A DNA stretch of 64,000 nt from Emiliania huxleyi CCMP1516 (lineage: Eukaryota > Haptophyta > Isochrysidales > Noelaerhabdaceae), in contig NW_005198243.1 of the NCBI RefSeq assembly GCF_000372725.1, positions 155,499 through 219,498 on the forward strand. Direction: 5' to 3'. The notes below the pieces were generated by a model that saw nothing but the letters and a program-made list of their open reading frames with translations, was not told the origin of the DNA and made no database searches. The position numbers and the translations under genes were made by a program. Shown here piece after piece: positions 43,421 through 54,334 of the stretch. Position 1 is the first letter of the stretch. Each line of letters opens with the position of its first letter.

Positions 43421-46400
43421 ATGTGCCGCGCTAGCAGCTCCATTCAGCCCATGCCGGAGCAGCGGTCGTCGGCACCGCACAGGCTGGCTCGTGACAGCGA
43501 TCGCTATTACTTGACTGAGCGTTTCCCACTGGCGGCAGTGAGACGGTCGCACGTCGACGACGAGCACGTCCCATGGGCACGGCCCTTTCCTGGCTACGCT
43601 CCAGTCGGCTCCGGCTTTGAGCTCGCGGCAGGTCGTCGCGCAGGCCTCAATCTCAATCCTGACATGGGCCTCAAAGAGGAGCAGATCCGTGCAGCAGGCC
43701 TCAATCCTGGAGGCCGCACTGGGCTGACGGGTGGCTGGGACAAGTTCACCGTCGCAGGGGCGAACTACGCGGTCGATCCCATCATCACTCGCTTCCAGCC
43801 GGGGTCGGGCCAGCGCAGGCTCCAGCTGCTCGCGGTGCTGCATAAAGACGGCAAGGAGTGGGCCGTCCCGGGCGCGAGGCTAAGGGGTTCGCCGGCCGGA
43901 GGCTGGGAGCGCGACATCGAAGCGATGGAGCGTGGGCTTCGCGAGAAGGGCGTCGACATCGTCAATCTCGCAGAAGGCGGCACGGCGGAGCCGGTCTTTC
44001 GTGGCTACGTCGACGACGCCCGCAACACCGACGACGCGTGGATCGAGACAACTGTGCGACATTACCACCTGGACGACCTTGGGCAGGGCGAGATCAAAAG
44101 CCCGGGCGTGAAGTGGGTGGACATATCGCCCGAGGTGCCAATCTACCAGCCGCACTGCGCCTGGGTGTACCACGTCGCCGACGAGATGCTCAAGGTGCCG
44201 CAAATCGAGCGGCAGATGCGTGGCCTGTCCTTGAAGTTCGTCTTCCGGCCCGTGCCGGCGCTCTGGAGCGACCCCGAGACGCCCAGCGACCCCGAGACGC
44301 TGCGGCTCATTGGCACGACCTCAGACAACATCTCGGGGAGCGAGATGTCCCGCAACATCGTCGTCAATACGGTGCGAATAGTAGCGTCGGACGACGTAGC
44401 AACGGCTAGCCAGAAGGAGCGCATTACTTCTCACTATCGCTTTTCCTCGGAGCAGGCCGAGATCTTCAGCGTCTCCGCTATCAACCTCCGGCTGAGCTCG
44501 CTCCAGCTGCGCGACGGGGTTCGCGCGCTCTTATCCAAGTCCGCTATCCACGCATGTGGCGAGCAGTGGGTGCGATGCCGATGCGCGCGCTTTGCGCCCA
44601 TCACGGTCGGGTGGGAGCTACGAGCACGCTTCAACATCCCGCAGCATGCGACGCACCAAGCATTTCTGTACGGTGTCCTCGACGCTCGCAGGTTCGACGA
44701 CGTGGGTGGACAGCGCGACGGTGTGTGCGACCCGTTCGAGGGACTACTGGTGTCGGGCGGCTTTGTGTACGCCGACTGTGACGGCAGCCGCGCCAAAGTG
44801 CTGCGCGTGACCTACGTCAGCCTTCCGACAAACGACCTCTACTCGAAGAATCACACGGTCGAGTTCACGGGTCCGCACCGCATGATCACCCCCGCTCGCG
44901 AGGTCCATCAGGTCCGGGGGCAATGGCGGGACGTCACGCTCTCCTTCCTCCTCGGGGTCGGCGCAGAGTCCTTCCTCTGGCTCAACCCGGGGGAGGAGGC
45001 CGGCGAGCACCCAATCAAGTTTGGCGCATTCGCTTACTCCTCCTCGCCCAGCGGGCAGGGCGAGGCCGTCTACTTTTACCTCAAGGTGGCGGACGACATG
45101 CGCCTCGCCAAGGCCGCATCCGTCCTCGATGAGGAACAAGCGGCGTACCTGAGGGGCGTCGGCGTCGAGGCGCCTGTCGAGGTGGCGCGCAAGCCCGACC
45201 ACAGCGGCAAGGTGGACGGGCAGCGCTGTGCGGCACAGGATGCCGCCGATCGCAATTGGCTCGCGCTGCACGACGCCGTCGCCATGGGAGACGCTGCCCT
45301 CGTCGACTCGCTCGTCCGCGACGAGCGGCTGCTGCCCGAGGAGCTGGTCGAGTTCCAGCTCACCCGCCGGCAGCTGTCACGCGGCCACGACGACGCTCCC
45401 CGCGGCCGCGACGCTCCCCGCGGTCGCAATTCCCCGGCGATACTGCACCGGGTGGACGTGCCTGCCTCCGGCAGCGTGCTCACGCCGCTGCAGGTCGCGG
45501 CGACGCATGGGCACAGTGAGGTCGTGCGCGTGCTGCTCCGGCGGGGAGCCTCGCCTACAATCCAAACCGCCAACGGCGCGACGGCCATCGACCTCGCCCT
45601 CCGCGACGACGAGCTCTCGGCAGAGCAGCTTCTTGGGAAGCTCAACTCAGCCATTGAGCTGCTGCCGGCCTTGTTTCGCGTCTCGGCCGGCGAGGCGCTC
45701 TGCTATGTCGCCGAGGTTTCAAGGCGTGCGACGGCGGCGGCGGCGATGCAGAAACGGACCCGCCCTGCGGCGGCGGCCGACCTCACGGCGGCGTCTGAGC
45801 GAGCACAGAACCATGGGAACTTGCTTTTCAGCCGCCTGTCGATCCTGCAGCAGATGCACCTGCTCGAGAGCGAGGGAAGCCGCGCCAGGACAGTGCCGCG
45901 CACGAGTGGACAGGCCGGGATGGTGGGGCGGCCTCGAAACTTCCTCGCCCGCGCCGTCGGAGTCCCTTGCAAGACATTGCTGGCTGACCCAACTGTGCAG
46001 AGCGCGATCGAGCGCCGCTGGATGGGTGAGCTGTCGCACTCTGTCGTCTCTGGCTACGTCGTCACGCCCAACGGCGTCGAGCAAAAGCTTCGCCGTCCGC
46101 TGTCGCGCGCGCTGCTGCTTGTTGTGGCCGTGGGGCTCAACTTGCTGGTGCTGCCATTCGTGGCGCTCGTGCCGCCCCTGCGCTCCGTCCTGCTGCAGAG
46201 CCTTCACCTCGGTTTCAGACTGGCATCCACGCACCGCACGCCGCACAGCGAGGACTTCAAGCGCAAGTGGAACCCGTCTGCGCAGCTCTACACCGACTCG
46301 CTCTACCTGCTGGATGTTCCAGTCTTCCGGTTCGTCCTGTCGTCAATCAGCTGGGCGCTGCTCGCGCTATGGATGACCCTTGTGCCGACGCCGACGCTCG

Positions 46401-47847
46401 CCATCGCCGTCGACGACATCTGGGGAGGGGTGTCGACTCTCGTATCGCAGGGGGCGTCGGGGGTCCTGCCCGCCCTCGAGCAGGTCACGGAGGGTTTGTG
46501 GTCAGGACTGACCTCGGTGTTGCTGCTCGGCTGGCTGTTTGCACACCTGCTCGAGCAGGAGGTCTCTGCCTTCTTCTCCAGCGGCGACTTCATTAAGCAG
46601 GTGGAGCTGGTCTCGGTCAGCCTTGCAATCAGCGCCAAGCTGATGCCCCCCCTCCCGTGGGGCCACCAGACCCTTGCGTTCGGGCTGCTCCTCATGTGGA
46701 CCTCGTGGTTCCTGCGCGTCTTTAGCGTCTTGGGCATGGGGCCGCAGGTCGTGATGCTGCGAAAGATGATAAAGGACACGGTCCAGTTTCTAGTCCTTAT
46801 GGCTGGCTGCGCCGCCGCCTTTGCCGCTGCGCTGTACACCCTCTTCCGTAGCACAGCGCTGGACGGGGGCGAGGAGTGCGGGCCCCTGGAGGACCTATCG
46901 CAGTCGCTGCCCGTCGCGCTGTACCGACTGCTGCTGATCTCGCTCGACCCGGGCTCAAGCATCGAGTGTGCGGGCGCGGTCGCCGAGACGCTCGAGGCTG
47001 GCACGGTGTACGACTTCCGCGTCGCCGCGCCCTTCATCATGAGCGTCTACGTGGTGCTGTCGGTGGTGCTGCTGCTCAACATGCTCATCGCAATCATGGC
47101 CAAGACATTCGACGTCGTGTGGGACGACGCCGAGAACGAAAACAGCTTTGTCAAGGCGCAGCTTGCTCTGGGCTACTTTTTTGACGACGACGCGTGGCCG
47201 CCGCCGCCCTTCAACCTGCTCCGTCTCCCAGCGGTGTGCGGGGCGACAGTGCTCCGTCTCCTGTCGCCGGCAGAGCTGCGCGAGCGGCTGAAGGAGGCCT
47301 GCGCTCTCCTGCTGTGCAGCTTCAAAGCGGCTGCCAACGCCAGCCGCGACGCATGCAGCTGTCTCGCCTGGTTGGCTGTCCTGCTGGGAAGGATCTGTCG
47401 TGAGATACTCGACTGCACTTTCGAATCGCGGTACAAGACCTTCGACGACGCAGCCGACGGTGTGCCGCCCCAAGACCGCGACCGCGACCGCGACCTTAAC
47501 CCGTCGGACGTTCGCTACGTCGACGAGCGTGGAAAGCTGTGGTCCGAAGACAACAGCATTCAACAGCTGCAGGAGAAGCTGCTGCTTCGAGACGACGAGA
47601 AGATCAGCGCCGAGGCCCGTAGCGTCGTCGAGGGGCTGCGCAAGGAGATCGAGACGCTTCGGAAAAGGAAGGCGGCTGCAGAGGTGAGGGGGTACCTTCC
47701 TGCCCCTCCAGCCCCTCCCCTCCCCCTCCAACACCCCATGTTGTTCCCTAGGACACAATCGACGAACACGCCCCTGCGACCGTCGAATCGGACACGAAGA
47801 AGGCACCGCCGGACTTACCCCGTCTAGCGAAGACGCGGATGCGGTGA
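43421..47847 (+). CDS. TRP-type cation channel with N-terminal NUDT9-homology and ankyrin domains
   Basis: About 1452 residues from ATG 43421; intron 47684-47751 joins AAE to DTIDEHAPAT in phase 0. Residues about 90-240 resemble NUDT9/the TRPM2 NUDT9-H domain: RTGLTGG, AVDPIITRF, EWAVPGARL, FRGYVDDARNTDDAWIETT, VKWVDIS. The Nudix-box acid cluster is degenerate (AMERGLREKGV), predicting ADP-ribose binding without hydrolysis. Ankyrin-like repeats follow at about 612-735 (TPLQVAATHGHSEVVRVLLR). Membrane helices begin near residues 897, 967, 1029, 1060, 1083 and 1123. A pore-like SLPVALYRLLLISLDPG precedes S6 with LLLNMLIAIMAKTFDVVW, the TRP-family signature. The tail is coiled coil (SVVEGLRKEIETLRKRK). 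Likely a Ca2+-permeable plasma-membrane or organellar channel gated by ADP-ribose; the gating is inferred. Confidence 0.85.
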
Positions 47848-47849
47848 AT

Positions 47850-48700
47850 TCGTTACCGGCACCACCGGCCTTCGAACTCCGCCTCCCCAAAGCGGAGGGG
47901 CCTCGGATGGAGGCGGAGGCGGCAACTCCGCGCGGCGGCTCGTTGCCGGTTAAGGCGACGCCACGGAGCCGCGAGTCGGTCTCTGGTGAGGTTTGATCGC
48001 GCCGCGCGGGGCGGGGAGCGGGCCCACGCATGAGCCATGAGCAAGCGACTGGGGCCGCCGGGTGAGGGTATTGTACGTTCGTACCGCTGCTGGTGGAGGG
48101 GATGGCGTGCGGCCCGTCACGCTAATCCTTGCCCAAGTACGTCCGCCCCCCGCACACATCGTACGTGTTTACTTTTGTAGTCTCCACACACAAGTACCGT
48201 GAAATATACATGTGGATAGAATTAGAGTATAACTTGAGCGGGCACGCCTCGCGAAAAATCCCAATACGTATCGGGACTGCCAAACACCCTGATGAGTCCG
48301 CTGGGAGACTCACTCGAGAGTCAGCAGTTACACCTTTCCATGGCGCTAGCTGGTGGGCACCGGCGGCGGCGTGGCGGTCGTGGCGGCGGCATGCGTGCTG
48401 CTAGCATGCGTGAGTCGTCCGCACGCCTTGCCCGCCGTGGCCTGCTCCCTGGTTGTCATCGGTGCTGCGCCTGGAGCGGCGGCCGCCTCGCGACGAGCTG
48501 GGCCCGTACCGAGTGCGTGTGCTGCCGGGGGAGCGGCAGTGGGGGCAGAGGGCCAGCGCCAGCCCGGCCAGCCATCGTCGCCGTCGAGCGCGCCGATTGC
48601 GTCGTGCCGCCGCCGCCGCTACCGCCGCCACCACCGCCGCCGCCACAGCTGCCGCCGCCACAGCTGCTGCTACTCGCCGCCGCGCTCGCCGCCGCCGCGT
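47850..48700. other. No confident gene
   Basis: An AT-richer stretch at 48150-48290 lies between GC-rich sequence with CCG/GCC triplet runs (48590-48690). Frames on both strands are low complexity. Confidence 0.35.
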
Positions 48701-48718
48701 CGTGCTCGAGGCTCGCGG

Positions 48719-49228
48719 TCACTGCCCCCTCTCCAGCTGGTAGCTCTGCCAGAGGATCTGACGGATGAGGCGTCGACCCTCACGCCCCTCACCCTCGGCT
48801 GACCTCGGGGCTGACCTCGGAGCTGACCTCGGGGCTGACCTCGGCCGTATCTCGGCTGTATCTCGGCTGTATCTCGGCGGTCTCTCCGCGAGATAGGTCG
48901 ACTTGCGCAGCGCGGCGGAGCGGGTGAAGGTGGAGAAGGTGGAGAAGACGCTGTCGGGGTCGTCCTCGAACTCCGGCTCCCACGTGGCGGTGGCGGCCCA
49001 CTCCTCGCCCTCGCACGGTTCGGCCTCGACGGTGGCGAAGAGATCGGAGACGAGGGGCAGCGGTACGGGGCCGTCGGCGGCGGCGACGGAGGGCGAGGGG
49101 GACTGCGAGGGCACGCGCGGCGAGGGCGGTGGCTTGGCGGAGCCGGCAGTCCGCATGAAGTCGGCCCAGAGCGCGAGGAATCTGCGCAGCCATGTGTGCG
49201 AGGTGCGTCCACCCAATACAGCTGTAAG
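48719..49228 (-). CDS. Uncharacterised protein, C-terminal exons
   Basis: The minus strand gives GGRTSHTWLRRFLALWADFM, a Pro/Ser-rich linker, then PLVSDLFATVEAEPCEGEEW and PEFEDDPDSVFSTFSTFTRS, ending AALRKS. After an intron-like block of GACCTCGG and TATCTCGGC repeats (48800-48895), RLIRQILWQSYQLERGQ-stop could be the last exon (stop near 48720). Composition is natural and acidic. No family recognised; the start is missing. Confidence 0.4.
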   Translation of the reverse strand, partial: LTAVLGGRTSHTWLRRFLALWADFMRTAGSAKPPPSPRVPSQSPSPSVAAADGPVPLPLVSDLFATVEAEPCEGEEWAATATWEPEFEDDPDSVFSTFSTFTRSAALRKSTYLAERPPRYSRDTAEIRPRSAPRSAPRSAPRSAEGEGREGRRLIRQILWQSYQLERGQ

Positions 49229-49229
49229 C

Positions 49230-49817
49230 AATATTTGTTTGGTCAGTTACGGAACAAGAACCGCACGGACCTCGCCAAGCACCTTGCCCGCCAGCACCCT
49301 TCCGTCACCGATGCCGAGCTCGCCTCCCTCGCCTTCACCCGCTGCAAAGCCTGCAACTCCAGCAGCGACAACGTCTGGTGCGTCATCCCAAACGCCACCT
49401 CGCAGAACGGCTGGTCACCTACTTGGGCCACATCCAGTCCAAGAAGCAGGACGGCCCGCACCGCGAGCTGCAAACCCAGTTCAAAACGTGGGTGAACGCG
49501 GACGCCTGCGTCCGCGAGAGCACGCGCGCCCGCGCCGCACCCGGGTCCCTGGGCGCCTCCCTCAGCGGGGTGGACGGCGTTGGTGGGACGACGCTGGTGT
49601 TTCTCACCAATCTCACCGGCGACCGCGTTCTCGACGACGCCACGTCCTCGCCTATCTCGCCCTCCAGCTCTGCACCGCCTACACCTTCTTCAGGCCGTTT
49701 GGCGCGCAGCCCTACACCATCCCCGAGCTCCGTCAGCGCGCCGCCGCCGTCGCCACCTCCCTCCACGACGGCACCGCCATGCGCACTAATTTCTTTGAGC
49801 TTAGCCTTCGATGTTAG
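49230..49817 (+). pseudogene. Zinc-finger-containing gene broken into three frames
   Basis: Frame 1 (to about 49400): LRNKNRTDLAKHLARQHPSV, then FTRCKACNSSSDNVWCVIPN. Frame 2 (about 49400-49655): LVTYLGHIQSKKQDGPHREL and QTQFKTWVNADACVREST. Frame 3 (about 49650-49817): VLAYLALQLCTAYTFFRPFG and RAAAVATSLHDGTAMRTNFF, then a stop. Each piece is protein-like and they abut without obvious introns, so two frameshifts (or sequencing errors) separate them. The H-x4-H with C-x2-C pattern resembles fingers in retroelement proteins. The function of the remainder is unknown. Confidence 0.5.
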
Positions 49818-49819
49818 GA

Positions 49820-50450
49820 AACAAAGCAAGGCGGACATGGCATATCACTCTCGGGCCCACAGCCATCCCGCACACCCGTCGCCACCCGCGCGCGCCCCGC
49901 CCGCCCCTACCCCGGCCGGGAGAAAGGGAAGTGACAGTGCGGGATTGAAAGCCCGGGTATGTTGAGTCCTGGCTCAACAACGCAGGATAAGAACGGGGGT
50001 GGTCCGGCCCACAAGTCCGGCTCACGCGCCCCGAGCTCACCATCTACCGCACTGAACACTTCCGCCCCCTCGCTCCCAACCCAACCACCTCGCCTCGGGC
50101 CGCGCCGCGCGATCTCGGGCCGCGCGATCTCGGGCGATCTCGGGCCGCGCCGCGTGACCTCGGGCGATCTCGCGCAATCTCGCGCAATCTCGGAGCTCCA
50201 CGCCACGCCACCTCCACCCCACCCCACCTCACCCACCGCCGCGCCGCGCTGTCTCGGGCGATCTCGGAGCGTCGCTCGCGCGGCGTCACACCTGCTCAAA
50301 AAAGGAAGGAGGTTGGAGGCAGGAGGTCACGCCCCATCCAGAGCGCCGGGGCTCACGTGCTTGCTCTGGGCGCCGCCTCACTCTGCGCCGCTTTTTGGGC
50401 ATTGGCGAGGGCACTCCCGTCGGCGTAGTATGGTATTGCGCCGGGGCGGT
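49820..50450. other. No gene seen; CTCGGGCGATCT repeats
   Basis: Short tandem GATCTCGGGC/CGCGC units at 50100-50280, like those in the lactonase introns. No supported exon. Confidence 0.4.
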
Positions 50451-50451
50451 G

Positions 50452-50735
50452 CGTATTCTCGTATCACTAGCAGTTAAGGGGAAACCTGGTACGCGGGTCC
50501 AACCCTCGGAGGGTATTATCGTACTACTAGCTCCGAGTAGAGGGGGCGTCCCGCAGCTAGGGGAAACCCAAAGCGCAGGGCCAACCCTCGGAGACCCGTG
50601 TTATGGCCCTGCGAACGCGCACCCTGGGATGGCAGACCACTTGGGATGACAGGAAGACGCACACACCTCCATCCACACCGCCCAGAACACCGCAGACTTG
50701 GGCAAAATGACAAGTGCGGCGCGCCGCAGGCGAAG
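50452..50735. repeat. Family A (5' half, twice) joined to family B copy 2
   Basis: TATTCTCGTATCACTAGC...CCTCGGAG and again ATTATCGTACTACTAGCTCC...GAGACCCGTGTTATGGCCC give two nested 5' halves of family A. Family B follows inverted at 50638-50735. Confidence 0.75.
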
Positions 50736-51081
50736 AGAAAATTTGAGAGTGGGGCTCCTGTTCACACGATGATTTAGATCACCGTCGAAACGTTTCGGAA
50801 TATGTCGCTGCCCTTGCTGGAGTTGCTTGCCGCCGCTGCCGCGGGGGGGGGGGGGGGGCGCGTGTTCGGAAGAGAAAGCGCGTACGACACGAACACAACC
50901 GGACATTACGATGCAGGGATGAGCTCAGCCTCGGGAGGAGCTCAGGCGCTTCGGAAGAACCGCTTCTTTAATTCTTTTCTCGGCAGGGAATTCTTAATTC
51001 TACTTGCGGTTCGGAGTGTGTTCAGGGCGCCTCGAGCCATTCAGCGCGGTTGCGCCGGACACATCGTCGGCAGGAACGAAG

Positions 51082-54000
51082 ATGTACAGCTACGTCGGCT
51101 CATCGCCCGCAGCCCAGGTCAAGGTGTCGGACTCCCCGGCGTACGGCAAGCTGCCGCCGCCCGCCGTGGAGAAGAAGGGCGTCATGGTCTACCGGGCGGG
51201 CGAGAGGGTGGGCTTCTCGGAGCTGAAACACCATGTCGGCTGGATGGAAAAGCATCCCAGCAATGGCTGCGTGTACGCCGCGGGCAGCGGCAAGCTCCGC
51301 GCGTACAAGGTAGCCGCTGATGGCATGCTCGAGGAGTTTAGCAGCGCCGACGCCCTCGGCAACCCGGCGCACTTTTGCTTATCTGCCGACGGGGCGTGGG
51401 CGCTCTGTGCCAACTACAGCGCGTCGACGCTGTCGGTGCTGCCGATCGCCGCCGACGGCAGCGTCGGGGCAGCCACCGACTCGAAGCACCACGAGGCTTT
51501 TCCTAGACCTTTCGTAGACCGTTCCTGGACCCTTCCTGTAGGCGGCCACCGACTCGAAGCACCACGTCGTCAGGCTGAACCCGCAGCTCGCTGACCGGCA
51601 AGAAGCTTGCCACCCTCACCAGGTGCCGTTGGCGAGGTCACTGCACACGGGCAGGGCTGATCATGCGGCGAGAGGCGTGTTCAGAAACACCAAGCAGCGA
51701 GGGTGGAGGGTGAAGGGGTAAGGGGCTGTGTGGGGCAGAATCTACATCTGACTACTCCATCTAGCCTGGGGGGTCGGAGGAGGGGGGGGGCAGAAGGGGT
51801 AAGGTATGGGTGAAGCTTGCCACAACCCCCGCAGGTGCGTCCTCACCATCGTACGGTACTAGAGACTTGCCACAACCCCCGCAGGTGCGGCTCGACCCGG
51901 GCAGCGGCGCGTGGGCGCTCGCCTGCGACCTGGGCGCGTCGAGGGCGTGTGACTGCGACACCTCCGCGGACCATCACTCCGCATGGGCCATCACTGATGA
52001 GTGCAGGCGCGTCGAGGGTGTGGGTGTACGCGTTCGACGTGGCCCGCGGCTCGCTCGCCGGCGCGGCCAACAGCGAGCGGCACTTGCTGCTGCCCGAGGT
52101 GGGCCGAGAGAAGGGAAGGGAGAGCGGAGAGGAGAGGAGAGAAGAGGAGAGAAGAGGAGAGAAGGAGACACGTCCGCGACACGTCCGCAAGGCGAGTGGC
52201 CCTCGCCACCTCGACTTCCACCCGGCCAAGCCCTGGGTCTACGTCCTCTGCGAGCTCGACGGCAAGATGAGCCGAGAGGAGCCGAGATGAGGCGAGATGA
52301 GGCGAGAGGAGCCGAGGGGAGCCGAGAGGAGCCGAGAGGAGGCGAGAGGAGGCGAGAGGAGCCGAGGGGAGCCGAGATGAGGCGAGATGAGCCGAGAGGA
52401 GCCGAGAGGAGGCGAGAGGAGCCGAGGGGAGCCGAGGGGAGCCGAGAGGAGCCGAGAGGAGCCGAGAGGAGCCGAGAGGAGCCGAGAGGAGGCGAGAGGA
52501 GCCGAGAGGAGCCGAGAGGAGCCGAGAGGAGCCGAGAGGAGGCGAGAGGAGGCGAGAGGAGCCGAGAGGAGCCGAGAGGAGCCGAGAGGAGCCGAGAGGA
52601 GCCGAGAGGAGCCGAGAGGAGCCGAGAGGAGCCGAGAGGAGCCGAGAGGAGCCGAGAGGAGCCGAGAGGAGCCGAGAGGAGGCGAGAGGAGCCGAGAGGA
52701 GCCGAGAGGAGGCGAGAGGAGGCGAGGGGAGCGGAGAGGAGCGGAGGGGAGCGGAGAGGAGCAGAGATGAGCCGAGGGGAGCCGAGGGGAGCGGAGAGGA
52801 ACCGAGATGAGGCAAGATGAGCCGAGGGGAGCGGAGAGGAGCGGAGATGAGGCGAGATGAGCCGAGATGAGGCGAGAGGAGGCGAGAGGAGGCGAGAGGA
52901 GGCGAGAGGAGCGGAGAGGAGCCGAGATGAGCCGAGAGGAGCGGAGAGGAGCGGAGGGGAGCGGAGAGGAGAGGAGCCGCGAGGAGCCGAGAGGAGGCAA
53001 GATGAGCCGAGGGGAGCCGAGGGGAGCCGAGAGGAGGCAAGAGGAGCCGAGGGGAGGCGAGGGGAGGCGAGAGGAGGCGAGGGGAGCCGAGAGGAGGCAA
53101 GAGGAGCCGAGAGGAGCGGAGGGGAGCCGAGAGGAGCCGAGGTGATTCCGTCCTGATTCCGTCCTGATTCCGTCCTAGGCAACATCGTCGGCTGCCGCTG
53201 GGACGCAGAGCAAGGACGGCTGACTCCGTTCGGCTCGTCGCCCCGCGCCCATCCCGTCGCGTGAGCGGCTGGACGGCGTCTCTTCACGGCGGTGTCGCTG
53301 TGAACAGGCTCTTACTACACCCTCCCCGACGGCGTTTCGCCGTGGCCGTGCCCACCACTCCGAGGAAGGCTCTAAGAAGGCTCTAGGAAGGTTCTAGGAA
53401 GGTTCTAGGCGTCTCGCCGTGCCGCGCCCACCACTCCGGCGGGTCACATGTGCTCGTTTCTGCGGACGGGCGAGAGGTAGCCGAGAGGCAGCCGAGAGTC
53501 AGCCGAGAGGCGGCCGAGAGGGAGCCGAGAGGGAGCCGAGAGGCAGCCGAGACGTAGCCGAGAGGTAGCCGAGATGAGCACATGCTACCTTGTAGAACTA
53601 GAACCTTCCTGAATGCCCCCCCCCGAACTTGCCCAGGCGGTGCCTGTACGCAACGACGCGCACCGACGGCGCCGTCGTCGCCTTCGACATCGACACCGCC
53701 ACGGGCGAGCCTCGCCCGCAAGCAGCCCACCTCGGCGAATCTCGGACAACCTCGGACAACCTCGGGCAACCTCGGGCAACTTCGGGCAACCTCGGGCAAC
53801 CTCGGGCGATCTCGGGCAATCTCGGGCAATCTCGTCAGGCGAGCTCGCTTTCAAGCAGCGCGTGCCGTGCGGCGGCGTCTGCCCGCGCAGTTTTGTGCTC
53901 GACTACGCGTCGCCCGGCGGCCCGCTCCTCCTCGTGGGCAACCAGGTGGAGCGAGATCGCCCGAGATCGCCCGAGATCGAGATCACCCGAGATCGAGATG

Positions 54001-54332
54001 ACCCGAGAGTGCTCGTGTCTCCTGGCGCCCCGCCCGCCTCCCCTCCTCTCCGCGTTTGGGGAACCAGGACCGCCAGCACACACACACACATACACCTCAC
54101 CCGCGCGGGCTGGGCCTTGCTCGTCCGATGCCGCTCGTCCAACGCCGCCGGGCTCCTGTCTGTGGACGAGGAGGCCTTGTGTGTGCGGAGGCGTTGACCT
54201 TACCCTGCCTTGCCTCACCAGGACAGCCAGAACGTGGCCAGCTTCAGCGTCGCCACCGACGGCACCCTCTCCCTCCGGTCCATCGAGGAGCTCGACGGCG
54301 TTTGCCCTAACGTGCTCACCGCGCCGGCTTAA
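51082..54332 (+). CDS. Lactonase-family seven-bladed beta-propeller (6-phosphogluconolactonase type)
   Basis: ATG 51082 (MYSYVGSSPAAQVKVSDSPA) starts a propeller spread over about nine exons. Blades can be read from GWMEKHPSNGCVYAAGSGKL, NPAHFCLSADGAWALCANYS, VRLDPGSGAWALACDLGAS, RVWVYAFDVARGSLAG, GPRHLDFHPAKPWVYVLCEL, GNIVGCRWDAEQGRLTPFGS, HVLVSADGR with CLYATTRTDGAVVAFDIDTA, CPRSFVLDYASPGGPLLLVG and SQNVASFSVATDGTLSLRSI. Stop TAA 54330-54332. The order matches the PF10282 type (ANY, DLG, GPRH-FHP, SPDGR-LY, NQ-S). It would hydrolyse 6-phosphogluconolactone or a related lactone; no targeting signal is evident. Almost every intron is a satellite or carries exon-edge duplications, and one holds element I. 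Confidence 0.8.
52266..53150. repeat. Giant GAGCCGAGAG satellite intron
   Basis: About 885 bp of the 10-bp unit GAGCCGAGAG and variants (GAGGCGAGAG, GAGCGGAGAG, GAGATGAGCC), inside the lactonase intron between LCELDGKM and GNIVGCRW (acceptor CGTCCTAG at 53178). It is open in all frames on both strands for hundreds of codons, which are artefacts. Confidence 0.95.
53710..53840. repeat. Intronic ACCTCGGGCA minisatellite
   Basis: About ten CTCGG(G/A)CAAC/T units between lactonase exons IDTATGE and ELAFKQR. The exon edge GGCGAGC(C)TCGC..CAAGCAGC occurs on both sides (53704 and 53838). A shorter array of AGCCGAGAGG lies in the previous intron (53470-53575). Confidence 0.8.
54063..54233 (+). mobile_element. 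Element I, copy 5, forming a lactonase intron with duplicated flanks
   Basis: A diverged family member (CACACACACACACATACACC ... CCGCCGGGCTCCTG ... CCTTGTGTGTGCGGAG ... CCTTACCCTGCCTTGC) ends CTCACCAG and is followed by the exon DSQNVASFSV. ACCAGGACCGCCAGCAC (54063-54079) and ACCAGGACAGCCAGAAC (54217-54233) flank it, 15 of 17 identical, as a target-site duplication would. Confidence 0.75.
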
Positions 54333-54334
54333 GA

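Noticed and set aside
48295..48330. Hammerhead-ribozyme-like string CTGATGAGTCC
   Set aside because: The following bases (GCTGGGAGACTC) break stem II pairing and lack the essential GAAA core, while an alternative simple hairpin (GACTC...GAGTC) fits. Chance resemblance or a dead relic.
51974..53287. Very long open frames on both strands through the lactonase region (over 350 codons)
   Set aside because: They are translations of the GAGCCGAGAG satellite with no codon bias or domains. The real exons lie either side with propeller motifs.
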